NCBI GenBank assembly: GCA_017609645.1
Contig: JAFCDQ010000003.1
Span: forward strand, 1-64,000
Reading direction: 5' to 3'
DNA from: Candidatus Woesearchaeota archaeon
GTDB taxonomy: Archaea; Nanobdellota; Nanobdellia; Woesearchaeales; ARS49
Length of the DNA stretch: 64,000 bases
In this document: positions 43,951 to 51,891 of the stretch, in pieces
Layout of the letters: every line of letters begins with the position of its first letter
Numbering within the stretch: the first letter of the stretch is position 1
Program-made: the position numbers and the translations under genes
The notes under the pieces: generated by a model
Told to the model about the DNA's origin: nothing
The model's input: the letters and a program-made list of their open reading frames with translations, nothing else
Databases searched by the model: none

Positions 43951-43993
43951 CTTTAAATACATCTTTATCTTAAATTCTTAAAAAGGTGATACT

Positions 43994-44200
43994 ATGAGAA
44001 AAATATTGTATTTGTTAGCTACTTTGTTAATGAGCACTATTGTTTGGGCTAATATGATGGACTTCACAGGAGGATATGGTGTTGCGCATAAGTCAGGCAA
44101 AGGATGTATAATTGGCTTATTGACTTTTGTTGTTGGTGCATTCATATTTTCAGTAATATTCTGGCTGACGCACAAGTGGCTTGTTAAGAAGAAAAGATAA
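43994..44200 (+). CDS. Small membrane protein with signal sequence
   Basis: 68 residues with AAAGGTGAT as ribosome site. An N-terminal signal-like helix (ILYLLATLLMSTIVWA), a short Gly-rich external loop (MMDFTGGYGVAHKSGKG) and a second helix (IIGLLTFVVGAFIFSVIFWLTH) ending in KKKR. No known family. Confidence 0.65.
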   Translation: MRKILYLLATLLMSTIVWANMMDFTGGYGVAHKSGKGCIIGLLTFVVGAFIFSVIFWLTHKWLVKKKR

Positions 44201-44201
44201 C

Positions 44202-44540
44202 TCAAATCAAAGGAACTTTGTTTAATACTAGCTGCCAGAATAAAGATAGTAAAAATATTGCTGCAGGGATTAGATAAGTTCCTAACTTTGCTATTTTTTT
44301 ATTTATTCTCAGACCTAGCTTTGAAAGATAATAAGGATGAAATTTTATGTGTTTATTGCCTTTGAATTGTATTTTTGTTAAGAAGCAATCTCCTAAAACA
44401 AATATTTGAAAATAATACAAGCCTACAAATAATAGAATTAATCCCCATTTAAACAAGAATGGAGATAAGTAAATCATTATTATCAGTAATAAATGCAGCC
44501 AGAATATTGTTCCGAACTCTTTTATTTGTTGTTTGTCCAT
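44202..44540 (-). CDS. Membrane protein, three or four helices
   Basis: 112 residues. Hydrophobic segments FWLHLLLIIMIYLSPF, WGLILLFVGLYYFQIFVLG and LGTYLIPAAIFLLSLFWQL are separated by a basic loop (KIQFKGNKHIKFHPYYLSKLGLRINKKIAK). The GDCFLTKI stretch resembles small DUF2784-like proteins, but this is weak. It is convergent with the preceding small membrane gene. Confidence 0.6.
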   Translation of the reverse strand: MDKQQIKEFGTIFWLHLLLIIMIYLSPFLFKWGLILLFVGLYYFQIFVLGDCFLTKIQFKGNKHIKFHPYYLSKLGLRINKKIAKLGTYLIPAAIFLLSLFWQLVLNKVPLI

Positions 44541-44577
44541 GATATTAAAAAAAAGAAAAAATAATTTAAAAATGTTT

Positions 44578-44889
44578 TTATTTTTTCATTGACCAGCTTA
44601 ATATTGCTGAAAATACCCATCCAAATACATAGCCACAGACGAATGTTACTATTACTAATAATATTGCATTTGTTAGAGCAAATGGTTGTATTGTGAAGGT
44701 CATTTTTACCATTGATATTCCTAATATCCAGTCACAGAATTTCTGCATTCCCTTTGGTATGATTGCAACAAGTAGTGCCCAGATTGCATGTCCTAATGCG
44801 AATAACAGTCCTAATGCTAATCCTACTTTGCAATTTATGCTTTTGCAGCATTTAGATTTAGCAGCTTTCCTCTTTCTTTTTTTAGCCAT
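44578..44889 (-). CDS. Small membrane protein (DUF5676-like candidate)
   Basis: 103 residues. A basic, Cys-containing N-terminus (KKRKRKAAKSKCCKSINC) precedes about three hydrophobic segments (VGLALGLLFALGHAIWALLVAIIP, ALTNAILLVIVTFVCGYVFGWVF). The GLALGLLFALG start and the overall helix layout recall DUF5676, but I cannot confirm that. Good AGAGGTGAT ribosome site on the minus strand. Confidence 0.6.
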   Translation of the reverse strand: MAKKRKRKAAKSKCCKSINCKVGLALGLLFALGHAIWALLVAIIPKGMQKFCDWILGISMVKMTFTIQPFALTNAILLVIVTFVCGYVFGWVFSAILSWSMKK

Positions 44890-44959
44890 TAAATATCACC
44901 TCTTTCAAAGCTATTTATATGGTTAATATTTATAAATCTTGCTTCATTTTTTGATTAAA

Positions 44960-45163
44960 ATGGAATGTAAAAAAGCTGAGAATTTGAAGAACTGCAAATG
45001 CACTTATCCTGACTGCCCTAAAAAGGGCTTGTGTTGCGAATGTTTAGCTTATCATTTGAAAAACAGAGAACTGCCTGCTTGTTGTTTTGACAAAACTACT
45101 GAAAAATCTTATGATAGAAGTTTTGAAAAATTCACAGAATTAGTTAGCAAAGGCAGGATTTGA
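44960..45163 (+). CDS. Cys-rich DUF6485-like protein
   Basis: 67 residues from the ATG at 44960; the track's TTG start adds seven hydrophobic residues. Cysteines occur as CKCTYPDCPKKGLCCECL and ACCF, a compact metal-binding pattern matching the small family usually listed as DUF6485. Probably a cytoplasmic zinc or iron-sulfur protein. Function unknown. Confidence 0.75.
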   Translation: MECKKAENLKNCKCTYPDCPKKGLCCECLAYHLKNRELPACCFDKTTEKSYDRSFEKFTELVSKGRI

Positions 45164-45198
45164 TTGTTATTACTTTTGAATCATTACTAAACAAAAGT

Positions 45199-45206
45199 TT
45201 TATATA
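45199..45206 (+). promoter_or_regulatory. TATA box of the 439-residue orphan
   Basis: acaaaagttttatatag ends 26 bases before the ATG at 45233; predicted leaderless. Confidence 0.68.
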
Positions 45207-45232
45207 GTAAACTTCTAAAATTTCAGAAGAAA

Positions 45233-46552
45233 ATGAAATATTCTTTAGATGAAAATGGAGATTTAATAGAAAATCCAGAAAGTTTAACAGATAAATTAAA
45301 ATTAGAAGCTCCTGAACTGGCAGACAAATTAGAAGGAATCTGGCAGTGGAAGCAGAATTTTAATGCTTACAAATTTTTTCTTTATCATTTTCCTGCTGAA
45401 CAAGAGTTAGATCTTGAAGAAAAAAAGGGTTGGGAGAATTATATTGAATCGATTGACGCCCAAATAGGTTTAAAAAATGCTTTAGAAGGTATAGAGCTTT
45501 TGAAAAACTCGAAAATGGACATAACCAACGATAAAGTTATAGTGGTTCGTTCTGATCGTCCTTTCTTTGATACTATACTAAAAAAAGGAGAGAAAATTGG
45601 TGAAGCAGAAGGTTGGGTTGGTTTAGTCGATTCTTATGGTATAACTGATATTGAAGGTGCTGAGTTTTGTTCTCATGATGGAAAAGTATATAAAAGATTT
45701 ATTCTGAGAAATGCTAGAAAATTATCAGAAGAAGAACTTCAAGGATGGGCTTTTAATAACCTGGAATTTGCTATGAATCATCATTTCACCGAAGGCATTG
45801 ATAATTTTATAAAAAAAATGGCTATATCTTCTTTAGGTAATGAAACAATTCAGATTTATGATAAATATCCTAATATTGATCATTGTATTCTAAAACATGA
45901 GCTTAAAGAAGATGAAAAACAAGTTGCTCACATCTCTTATGAAGAAGCCGAATATATTGATATTCTGCCTTTTTATGGTTCTAAACAAATTCCTCATTCA
46001 CAATTAATTTTGATTAAAACATATCCTGATGATAATTCAAAAGATAACATTGTTTTTATGGGTGCTGATGAAAGAAAAATTTCTGAAATATATGCAGAAC
46101 TGCAAGAGATTTTTGAGAATAAGATTAATGAGCAATTTAATGAAAATCTTGGAATAACAGATTCTCATCTATATGTGGCGAAGTTTGTAAAGAATTTTAT
46201 TACACCTGAACAAAAGAAAAAAATTGAAAATGCTCCTTTAAAAGATGTTAATAAATGGTGTAAAAAATTTATTGATGAACAAGGTTTGGAAATTACTGAT
46301 AAAACTCTGATTGGAGTTCAGGGATGGCATAAGAGTTCTATTGATGAAAAAGCAAGCTTTGAATTGTTTGACTTATTTGGGGAGATTCTTGTTCCTAAAG
46401 GTTATAAAAAAACAGAAATTTGTTTGTCATATGGTTGGAATGCACATTGTCAAGGTAGATTAAGTATAAATACTACTTTCGATTTTGGAAAGGGTAGTGG
46501 TTCTTTATATGCTGGAGAATTAATTATTGTTAAGAATTCTAACTTATTGTAA
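45233..46552 (+). CDS. Hypothetical protein, 439 residues
   Basis: No family recognised and no membrane segment. Mixed alpha/beta with several aromatic and Gly motifs (DKVIVVRSDRPFFDTILKKGE, YGITDIEGAEFCSHDG, IVFMGADERKISEIYAEL, LIGVQGWHKSSIDEKASF, YGWNAHCQGRLSINTTFDFG). Two His-rich positions (FAMNHHFTEG and KYPNIDHCILKHEL) could be ligands. Its own strong promoter and normal codon use support a real gene. It stands alone, 105 bases before mazG; that gap holds only an AAGGCGCCTT palindrome and the mazG promoter. Confidence 0.65.
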   Translation: MKYSLDENGDLIENPESLTDKLKLEAPELADKLEGIWQWKQNFNAYKFFLYHFPAEQELDLEEKKGWENYIESIDAQIGLKNALEGIELLKNSKMDITNDKVIVVRSDRPFFDTILKKGEKIGEAEGWVGLVDSYGITDIEGAEFCSHDGKVYKRFILRNARKLSEEELQGWAFNNLEFAMNHHFTEGIDNFIKKMAISSLGNETIQIYDKYPNIDHCILKHELKEDEKQVAHISYEEAEYIDILPFYGSKQIPHSQLILIKTYPDDNSKDNIVFMGADERKISEIYAELQEIFENKINEQFNENLGITDSHLYVAKFVKNFITPEQKKKIENAPLKDVNKWCKKFIDEQGLEITDKTLIGVQGWHKSSIDEKASFELFDLFGEILVPKGYKKTEICLSYGWNAHCQGRLSINTTFDFGKGSGSLYAGELIIVKNSNLL

Positions 46553-46656
46553 TTAATTTAAAATAAAGGCGCCTTCCAAAAATAAAGTTTTACTATTTTT
46601 TGAGTGTCTGCTTTCATACAGCAAGGATTAAATAGTCTTTTATATTTCTTTCGTTA

Positions 46657-46983
46657 ATGTCATTAACAACAAAAGAACTTATTGAACTTGTTATGAAGCA
46701 AGCTAAAGAAAAAGGTTTTGGTGTAAAGCCTGAAGAAGTTAATGTTGCAGAAAAGATTGCTCTCATTCATACAGAGATTTCTGAAGCTTTTGAGGCTTAT
46801 AGAAAGAAGAATATTGATGGCAAAGATAGTTTTAAAGAAGAGCTTGGAGATGCTATCCAGAGAATTCTTCATTTGTGCGGGATATTTGATATTGATATTG
46901 AACAAGAAATTCTAAAGAAAATTGAAGCAAATAAAGATAGAGAATGGGATTGGAAGAATATGAATGAGAACAATAAAATTTAA
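46657..46983 (+). CDS. MazG-like nucleotide pyrophosphohydrolase
   Basis: 108 residues. EKIALIHTEISEAFEAYRKK and FKEELGDAIQRILHLCGIFDIDIEQEI give the ExxE...ExxD metal site of the all-alpha NTP pyrophosphatase fold, with the KIEANKDREWDW tail typical of MazG/MazG-like proteins. It hydrolyses non-standard or excess NTPs. A second, different MazG-fold protein lies at 51398. Confidence 0.85.
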   Translation: MSLTTKELIELVMKQAKEKGFGVKPEEVNVAEKIALIHTEISEAFEAYRKKNIDGKDSFKEELGDAIQRILHLCGIFDIDIEQEILKKIEANKDREWDWKNMNENNKI

Positions 46984-47013
46984 AAAGATTAAAATTTTCT
47001 TATATATTCTGAT

Positions 47014-47337
47014 ATGAAGGAAACTCGCGCAGGTAAGTATGGAAGAAACCTGGCGGTTTGGATTCATTATACGATTAATTCTTTGCCAAAATATAAAAGA
47101 GCTGATTATACGAAAAGATTTGTTGAAGAACTAACTAATTATTGTTTTGATCCTAGAAAAAAGGGCGAGATTAGGAATCAAGGTTGTGTTCTTGAATTAT
47201 CTGACATAGTGGACTGCGATATTAAGAATCCAGGAGATTTAGCTAAGCTTGTGAAAGAAGGTGTGCATTTAATGTACCAAAAACAAACAGCTGCCAAGGT
47301 TATCAAAGCATTATTAGAGAATATTACCAAAATTTAA
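47014..47337 (+). CDS. Hypothetical helical protein
   Basis: 107 residues, no family recognised. Helical with two conserved-looking Cys-Asp turns (LTNYCFDPRKKGEIRNQGCVLELSDIVDCDI). 30 bases after the mazG stop, so it is probably expressed with it. Confidence 0.6.
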   Translation: MKETRAGKYGRNLAVWIHYTINSLPKYKRADYTKRFVEELTNYCFDPRKKGEIRNQGCVLELSDIVDCDIKNPGDLAKLVKEGVHLMYQKQTAAKVIKALLENITKI

Positions 47338-47365
47338 ATATCATGTATGCTTAATTTAAAATTAT

Positions 47366-48013
47366 ATGATTAAAGCGGTGATATTTGACATGGATGGGGT
47401 TATTATTAATAGCACTGAATTAGATTATCAAGCGTGGAAGCAATTATTTGCTGATTATAATTTAGAACTAAGTTTTGATAAATATAAAAGTCTGCTAGGA
47501 ATGAAAGGCACAGAGATAATTGATAAATATATTCCTTCTGTGGATAAAAAAGATCTTCTTGCAGTGCAGAATAAAAAAGAAAATTATCTTATTGAATCCA
47601 TCCAGGAAAAAGGAATTAAAGCAATTAACAATGTGATTCCTTTTATTAAATTAATAAAAGAAAAATATCCTTTGGCTATTGCTACTTCTGCTCCAAGAAA
47701 TAAGCTTGATGCAGTTCTGAAATGTTTAGACATTACCAAATACTTCAAAGTCATTATCACTGCTGATTTAGTTAATAAAGGAAAGCCTAATCCAGAAATA
47801 TTTCTAAAAGCTGCTAAAGAATTAAATTTTCTGCCTGAAGAATGTGTTGTTTTTGAGGATGCGCCTAAGGGCGTGGCTGCTGCTAAAAATGGGAGTATGG
47901 CTTGTATTGCCATAACAACAACTCATGATAAAGAAGACCTGGAAAACGCTGATTTGATCATAAATGACTTCTCAGAAAGTGATAAAATAGATGGCTTCTT
48001 ACTCACCCAGTAG
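47366..48013 (+). CDS. HAD-superfamily hydrolase (beta-phosphoglucomutase/phosphatase type)
   Basis: 215 residues. FDMDGVIINS is motif I (DxD), IATSAPRNK motif II, KGKPNPEIFLKA carries the motif III Lys, and VFEDAPKGVAAAKNG is motif IV. The helical cap lies at residues 15-80. It probably dephosphorylates a sugar phosphate or small metabolite. Confidence 0.9.
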   Translation: MIKAVIFDMDGVIINSTELDYQAWKQLFADYNLELSFDKYKSLLGMKGTEIIDKYIPSVDKKDLLAVQNKKENYLIESIQEKGIKAINNVIPFIKLIKEKYPLAIATSAPRNKLDAVLKCLDITKYFKVIITADLVNKGKPNPEIFLKAAKELNFLPEECVVFEDAPKGVAAAKNGSMACIAITTTHDKEDLENADLIINDFSESDKIDGFLLTQ

Positions 48014-48032
48014 TAGTGAGAAAAAGCAAACA

Positions 48033-48040
48033 TTTATATA
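48033..48040 (+). promoter_or_regulatory. TATA box of the DEAD-box helicase gene
   Basis: gcaaacatttatatactag predicts a start near 48063, leaving an unusually long leader of about 84 bases. Confidence 0.68.
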
Positions 48041-48082
48041 CTAGTTATGATATTAATATAGTATAGCATTGACAGATCGAGA

Positions 48083-48137
48083 GAGCACTTGCTCATTATG
48101 AACATTTTGCTTTTTCTTTGAGAAGTGCTAAACGAGG
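48083..48137 (+). promoter_or_regulatory. Structured 5' leader of the DEAD-box gene
   Basis: AGCACTT (48084-48090) can pair with AAGTGCT (48123-48129), right before the GAGGT ribosome site. Alternatively GAGC-actt-GCTC (48083-48094) forms a local hairpin that uses the same bases. Two exclusive structures beside the ribosome site suggest a temperature- or helicase-sensitive switch. Confidence 0.5.
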
Positions 48138-48146
48138 TAGAAACGA

Positions 48147-49454
48147 ATGAAAGTATTTGAAGATTTAGGCTTAAGTAAGTATTTACTTGAAGTCATAAAA
48201 AAATTAGGGATAACAACTCCCACTAAGATTCAGGAAGAAGCTATTCCTCCTGTTATCGCAGGAAAAGATGTTGTTGGTGAATCAGCAACAGGTTCTGGAA
48301 AAACTATTGCTTTTGGCAGTGGAATTGTAGAAAATGTAAAGCCTGGAGAAGGTTTGCAGGCATTAATTCTTACTCCAACAAGAGAACTTGCAGAGCAAGT
48401 TTCAGGTGTTTTAAAAGAATTATCTAAATATTTGAGAACACTCTCTGTTTATGGCGGAGTTTCAATTAATACTCAAATTCATGGTTTGAAAAAAGCAGAG
48501 GTTGTTGTTGCAACTCCAGGAAGATTATTAGATCATCTGGAAAGAAGAACAATTAATCTTTCAAAAATTAAAATATTAGTTTTAGATGAAGCAGATCGTA
48601 TGCTTGACATGGGATTTATCGACGATGTGGAAAAAATAATTAAACACTGTCCAAAAAAACGTCAGACATTGTTTTTCTCTGCTACAATTTCTCAGGAAAT
48701 AAAGAGATTAGCTAGAAAACATATGAATGATCCTATAAACATAGCTGCGACAAAAATGGTTGATCCTGCTAAGCTTAAGCAAGTGTATTATAATATTGAG
48801 AAAAACCAAAAATTATCTTTGCTTGCTCATTTGCTACAGCATGAAAATTCAGGTTTAGTTATGGTTTTCTGCAATACAAGAAGAACTACAGAGTTTGTTA
48901 TGAAAACTCTTCGTGCTAACAGGATTAAAGCAATTTCAATCCACGGTGGTTTGACTCAGAACAAGCGTGATAAAAACCTTCACATGTTTAATGACGCTAA
49001 GGCAGGCGTTCTTGTCTGCACTGACGTTGCTGCCAGAGGTTTGGATATTGCTAATGTTTCTCATATTTATAATTATGAGATTCCTAATGATCCTAAGGAT
49101 TATGTTCATAGAATTGGCAGAACTGCTCGTGCAGGAGAGTCAGGTAAAGTGATTAATGTGCTTTGCCAGTATGATCATGATAATTTCTCAAGGATTTTGG
49201 ATGAATATCGTACGTTCTCTATTGAGAATTTAGAAAAACCTCATTTAGAGAGAATTGAAGTTAGAATGGATACACCTGTTCAAAGAGGTAGAGGTTCATT
49301 TCATTCTAATGGAAGAGGTTCATCTCACTCAGGTAGAGGTTCATTTCATTCTAATGGAAGAGGTTCATCTCATTCAGATAGAGGTTCATCTCAGTCTAGT
49401 GGAAGAAGGTCATTTAACAGACCTAATCAAGGTTATAGGAGAGGGAGGCTCTAA
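48147..49454 (+). CDS. DEAD-box RNA helicase
   Basis: 435 residues. A Q motif (KKLGITTPTKIQEEAIP), SATGSGKT (motif I), PTREL, TPGR, DEAD (LDEADRML), SAT (FFSATIS), and in the second RecA domain VCTDVAARGLDI and HRIGRTAR are all intact. The C-terminal 60 residues are an RG/SH-rich tail encoded by a 45-base tandem repeat, a likely RNA-binding extension. It unwinds RNA, probably in cold adaptation or ribosome assembly; a cold-shock-type protein lies shortly downstream. GAGGT site before the ATG. Confidence 0.95.
   Translation: MKVFEDLGLSKYLLEVIKKLGITTPTKIQEEAIPPVIAGKDVVGESATGSGKTIAFGSGIVENVKPGEGLQALILTPTRELAEQVSGVLKELSKYLRTLSVYGGVSINTQIHGLKKAEVVVATPGRLLDHLERRTINLSKIKILVLDEADRMLDMGFIDDVEKIIKHCPKKRQTLFFSATISQEIKRLARKHMNDPINIAATKMVDPAKLKQVYYNIEKNQKLSLLAHLLQHENSGLVMVFCNTRRTTEFVMKTLRANRIKAISIHGGLTQNKRDKNLHMFNDAKAGVLVCTDVAARGLDIANVSHIYNYEIPNDPKDYVHRIGRTARAGESGKVINVLCQYDHDNFSRILDEYRTFSIENLEKPHLERIEVRMDTPVQRGRGSFHSNGRGSSHSGRGSFHSNGRGSSHSDRGSSQSSGRRSFNRPNQGYRRGRL
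49287..49418 (+). repeat. 45-base tandem repeat in the helicase tail
   Basis: Units 49287-49331 and 49332-49376 (ggtagaggttcatttcattc...) differ at one base; a third, degenerate unit follows. They encode GRGSFHSNGRGSSHS. The copy number may vary between strains. Confidence 0.8.
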
Positions 49455-49496
49455 AAATAGAAGTATTTAAAAATGAGCGCGAATTCCTTTAATATT

Positions 49497-49619
49497 ATGG
49501 CTGATTACAAACTCGTTAAGTATTGCAGATTATGCAAGACTCGATTTGTAGTCAATAAAAGTGAAGCAAAGAAAAACTACTGCGATAAATGCATAGTGAA
49601 GATGAATAGCGCTTCATAA
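49497..49619 (+). CDS. 40-residue zinc-ribbon protein
   Basis: Absent from the ORF track. The ATG at 49497 is about 27 bases after an aagtatttaaaa TATA-like box. YCRLCKTRF and YCDKCIVKM form a CxxC-x15-CxxC zinc ribbon. It ends 11 bases before the cold-shock gene and could be co-transcribed with it. Probably a small RNA- or ribosome-associated protein. Confidence 0.68.
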   Translation: MADYKLVKYCRLCKTRFVVNKSEAKKNYCDKCIVKMNSAS

Positions 49620-49630
49620 GGAGGAAAAAA

Positions 49631-49825
49631 ATGAAAGGAACAGTAAAGTTCTTCAACGAGATGAAAGGTTTTGGATTCATCGCTGGAGAAGATGGAAAAG
49701 AATATTTTGTACATCAGACAGGATTAGGTGAAGGCGCCAGATTAAGAGAAAATGATGCCGTCACATTTGATGTCGAAGAAGGCGAAAGAGGCCCAAAAGC
49801 AGTCAATGTTCAAAGAAGCGAGTAA
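49631..49825 (+). CDS. Cold-shock domain protein
   Basis: 64 residues, a single CSD. KGTVKFFNEMKGFGFI contains RNP1 and KEYFVHQT RNP2; the end EEGERGPKAVNVQ is typical. Binds single-stranded RNA/DNA as a chaperone. Cold-shock proteins are uncommon in archaea and probably of bacterial origin. Strong AAGGAGG ribosome site. Sits beside the DEAD-box helicase and zinc-ribbon genes. Confidence 0.93.
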   Translation: MKGTVKFFNEMKGFGFIAGEDGKEYFVHQTGLGEGARLRENDAVTFDVEEGERGPKAVNVQRSE

Positions 49826-49893
49826 AATTTGTCAATCAAATTAACTTAATTTAAAAATAATTTTTCTTTTTTAATATTTTTTTTCTCATAAGT

Positions 49894-49901
49894 TTTATAT
49901 A
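49894..49901 (+). promoter_or_regulatory. TATA box upstream of the two-helix membrane protein
   Basis: cataagttttatatatt ends 22 bases before the ATG at 49924, supporting this untracked gene. Confidence 0.65.
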
Positions 49902-49923
49902 TTAGTGTTTTGTTACAATTTTT

Positions 49924-50103
49924 ATGAATACTGTGAGCAGAACAATAACAGGGACTCTTTCGATTATTTTAGGATTAGTTTTAATTATAATTGGTTTTTT
50001 TTTACATGTTTCTGCATTAATTTATGGTATTCCTATTTTTTTTATTGGAATTTTCATTCTTTTTAATAAAAAAGAAGATCATATTGAAAAAATAAAGCAA
50101 TGA
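49924..50103 (+). CDS. 59-residue two-helix membrane protein
   Basis: Absent from the ORF track. ITGTLSIILGLVLIIIGFFL and ALIYGIPIFFIGIFILF are two membrane helices followed by a charged tail (NKKEDHIEKIKQ). A clear promoter sits at leaderless distance, and the stop TGA is part of the TGAGGT that serves ybjQ next door. Probably the first gene of a small operon with the YbjQ-type protein. Confidence 0.68.
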   Translation: MNTVSRTITGTLSIILGLVLIIIGFFLHVSALIYGIPIFFIGIFILFNKKEDHIEKIKQ

Positions 50104-50112
50104 GGTAAAAAA

Positions 50113-50436
50113 ATGGTAGATATAATCGTTACAACTGGAAATGTAGTTCCTGGGAAAAAAATTGTTAAAGTCCTTGGAGTTGTCAAAGGCAGCACTGTAA
50201 GAGCCAGAAATCTTGGAAGAGATATTGGCGCAGCATTAAAGAGCATGGTAGGTGGAGAAGTTAAAACCTACACAGCGATGACAAAGCATGCAAGAGATGA
50301 AGCATTTAATAGAATGGTTAATGAAGCATTAGATATGAACGCTGATGCAGTTATTGGTGTTCGATTTACAACTTCAATGGTGATGGCAGGAGCTTCTGAA
50401 ATGCTTGCATATGGAACTGCAGTTAAGATTAAGTAA
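50113..50436 (+). CDS. YbjQ/UPF0145 heavy-metal-binding-domain protein
   Basis: 107 residues of the UPF0145/YbjQ family. VTTGNVVPGKKIVKVLGVVKGSTVRARNLGRDIGAALKS and NEALDMNADAVIGVRFTTS are characteristic. It forms pentameric rings; the biological role is not settled. GAGGT site nine bases before the ATG, overlapping the stop of the membrane protein upstream. Confidence 0.92.
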   Translation: MVDIIVTTGNVVPGKKIVKVLGVVKGSTVRARNLGRDIGAALKSMVGGEVKTYTAMTKHARDEAFNRMVNEALDMNADAVIGVRFTTSMVMAGASEMLAYGTAVKIK

Positions 50437-50508
50437 TAATAACTCGGAAGGCTAAGTATATTCTAGATAATATATAAATTTAAAAGATTTAAAATCTTAT
50501 TGATAAAT

Positions 50509-50808
50509 ATGTTTGTATCTGAAATAGTTAAAATAGATCAACCGATTCATTACAAGAATCTAGAAAAAGCACTTATAGAAGCTGCAAAAGATATGGGATG
50601 GAGAGCAAAAGTTGGTCGTTATTATGAGTTGCCATATAAGGTTATAACTTTAAAAGGGAGAATTCTGCCTTTTACTAAAATGAAGATTACAATTGATGAA
50701 AGTGCAGTAAACCTAAATCATGTTAAAATTGATATTAATTTTTTTTCTTATGACAAATTTAAAGAATATTTAGCAGTTGTTTCTGAAAACTTAAAAGACT
50801 CTGCGTAA
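50509..50808 (+). CDS. Hypothetical protein
   Basis: 99 residues from the ATG at 50509; the track uses a TTG three codons earlier. Alpha/beta (KNLEKALIEAAKDMGWRAKVG, KMKITIDESAVNLNHVKIDINFF), no family recognised. Starts 72 bases after the YbjQ gene. Confidence 0.6.
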   Translation: MFVSEIVKIDQPIHYKNLEKALIEAAKDMGWRAKVGRYYELPYKVITLKGRILPFTKMKITIDESAVNLNHVKIDINFFSYDKFKEYLAVVSENLKDSA

Positions 50809-50838
50809 GTGTAATTGAAACTAATCCTGTTAATAAGC

Positions 50839-50846
50839 TTTATATA
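50839..50846 (+). promoter_or_regulatory. TATA box of the second GNAT gene
   Basis: ataagctttatatatg ends 23 bases before the ATG at 50869, showing the true start lies 18 codons after the track start. Confidence 0.65.
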
Positions 50847-50868
50847 TGAGTTTAGCTTTGAAAGTATT

Positions 50869-51303
50869 ATGAAAATAACTATTTCCCCAGCAAAAAACAA
50901 GGATTTTGAAGGAGTATTTTATTTGTTAGATAAGCACTTATGGCCAAAAACAAAAATAAATAAAAGAAAACTAAAAGAAATATATGTGCGGCAATTAAAG
51001 AAAAAGAAAATATTCTTGATGGCTAAAATTAATTCAGAGATAGTTGGTTTTATATCATTAAATATTAGATTAGATATTCAAATTCAAGAAAAAATTGGTC
51101 AAATAGAAGAATTAGTGGTGAAGGAACAACAACGTAGATTAGGAATCGGCAAAAAGTTAATGCAAGCTGTAATGAAAGAAGCTAAAAAACAAAAGTGTGC
51201 TGAAATTCATCTAACTTCTAATATGAAAAGAAAATCTGCTCATAAATTCTATAAAAAATTAGGTTTCAAAAGCACTGCTTACTTGTTTTGGAAAGAAATT
51301 TGA
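50869..51303 (+). CDS. GNAT acetyltransferase
   Basis: 144 residues from the ATG at 50869. Fold motifs: KNKDFEGVFYLLDKHLW, FLMAKINSEIVGFISL, IEELVVKEQQRRLGIGKKLMQAV (acetyl-CoA loop RRLGIGK) and SAHKFYKKLGFKST. Substrate unknown. Two GNAT proteins in this window are not close copies. Confidence 0.85.
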   Translation: MKITISPAKNKDFEGVFYLLDKHLWPKTKINKRKLKEIYVRQLKKKKIFLMAKINSEIVGFISLNIRLDIQIQEKIGQIEELVVKEQQRRLGIGKKLMQAVMKEAKKQKCAEIHLTSNMKRKSAHKFYKKLGFKSTAYLFWKEI

Positions 51304-51397
51304 AATATTGAACCTACCTCCGTTAGGCACTTGAGTATATTTTTGAGTTTTCAGGTTTGCCATAAGTTTTATAAAAAATTAGAGAATTTTGTTTATT

Positions 51398-51709
51398 ATG
51401 CCTAAATTAGTTCGCGACAAAATCCCTGAAATTATTGAAAAAGCAGGTAAGAAACCTGTTACTCATATAGCTGATGATAGTGAATATTGGGATAAATTGA
51501 AATTAAAACTTCAGGAAGAAGTTGATGAAGTTCTTGAAGCTGATTCTCCTGAAGAAGTTAAAGAAGAATTAGCTGATATTATTGAAGTTATTAATGCTAT
51601 ATGTGATTTTAAAAGTATTGATATAACTGAAGTGGAATCTTTAAGAGAAAAAAAAGCCAAAGAAAGAGGCGGTTTTAAGGATAAAATAATTCTTGATGAT
51701 GTTGAATAA
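51398..51709 (+). CDS. MazG-like house-cleaning pyrophosphohydrolase
   Basis: 103 residues from the ATG at 51398 (track start is a TTG). KLVRDKIPEIIEKAGKKPVTH is the usual opening of this family, then KLQEEVDEVLE and EELADIIEVINAI give the ExxE/ExxD metal ligands, and REKKAKERGGFKDKIIL closes. Probably hydrolyses aberrant nucleotides. Confidence 0.88.
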   Translation: MPKLVRDKIPEIIEKAGKKPVTHIADDSEYWDKLKLKLQEEVDEVLEADSPEEVKEELADIIEVINAICDFKSIDITEVESLREKKAKERGGFKDKIILDDVE

Positions 51710-51717
51710 AAGAAAAA

Positions 51718-51891
51718 TTACTTTTTAGAATAGATCATATATTCAATAATCAATGTGAAGAGTGGAAATAAAACACTGAGCATAATTCTAGTATCATTTC
51801 CAATAGAAGCAGATTGTAAGAGAAAAAAGACAATTAATCCTAACATAATCGCTTGAAGTGTTCCAAATATCCAAAATATGTTATTTTTCAT
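51718..51891 (-). CDS. 57-residue two-helix membrane protein
   Basis: Absent from the ORF track. IFWIFGTLQAIMLGLIVFFLLQ and MLSVLFPLFTLIIEYMIY are two membrane helices; no family. Its ATG overlaps the TGA of the next gene upstream (ATGA), so the two are coupled. The stop lies 8 bases from the convergent MazG-like gene. Confidence 0.6.
   Translation of the reverse strand: MKNNIFWIFGTLQAIMLGLIVFFLLQSASIGNDTRIMLSVLFPLFTLIIEYMIYSKK

Noticed and set aside
46566-46575. AAGGCGCCTT palindrome before mazG
   Set aside because: Ten bases alone, with no second copy or clear position relative to the promoter.
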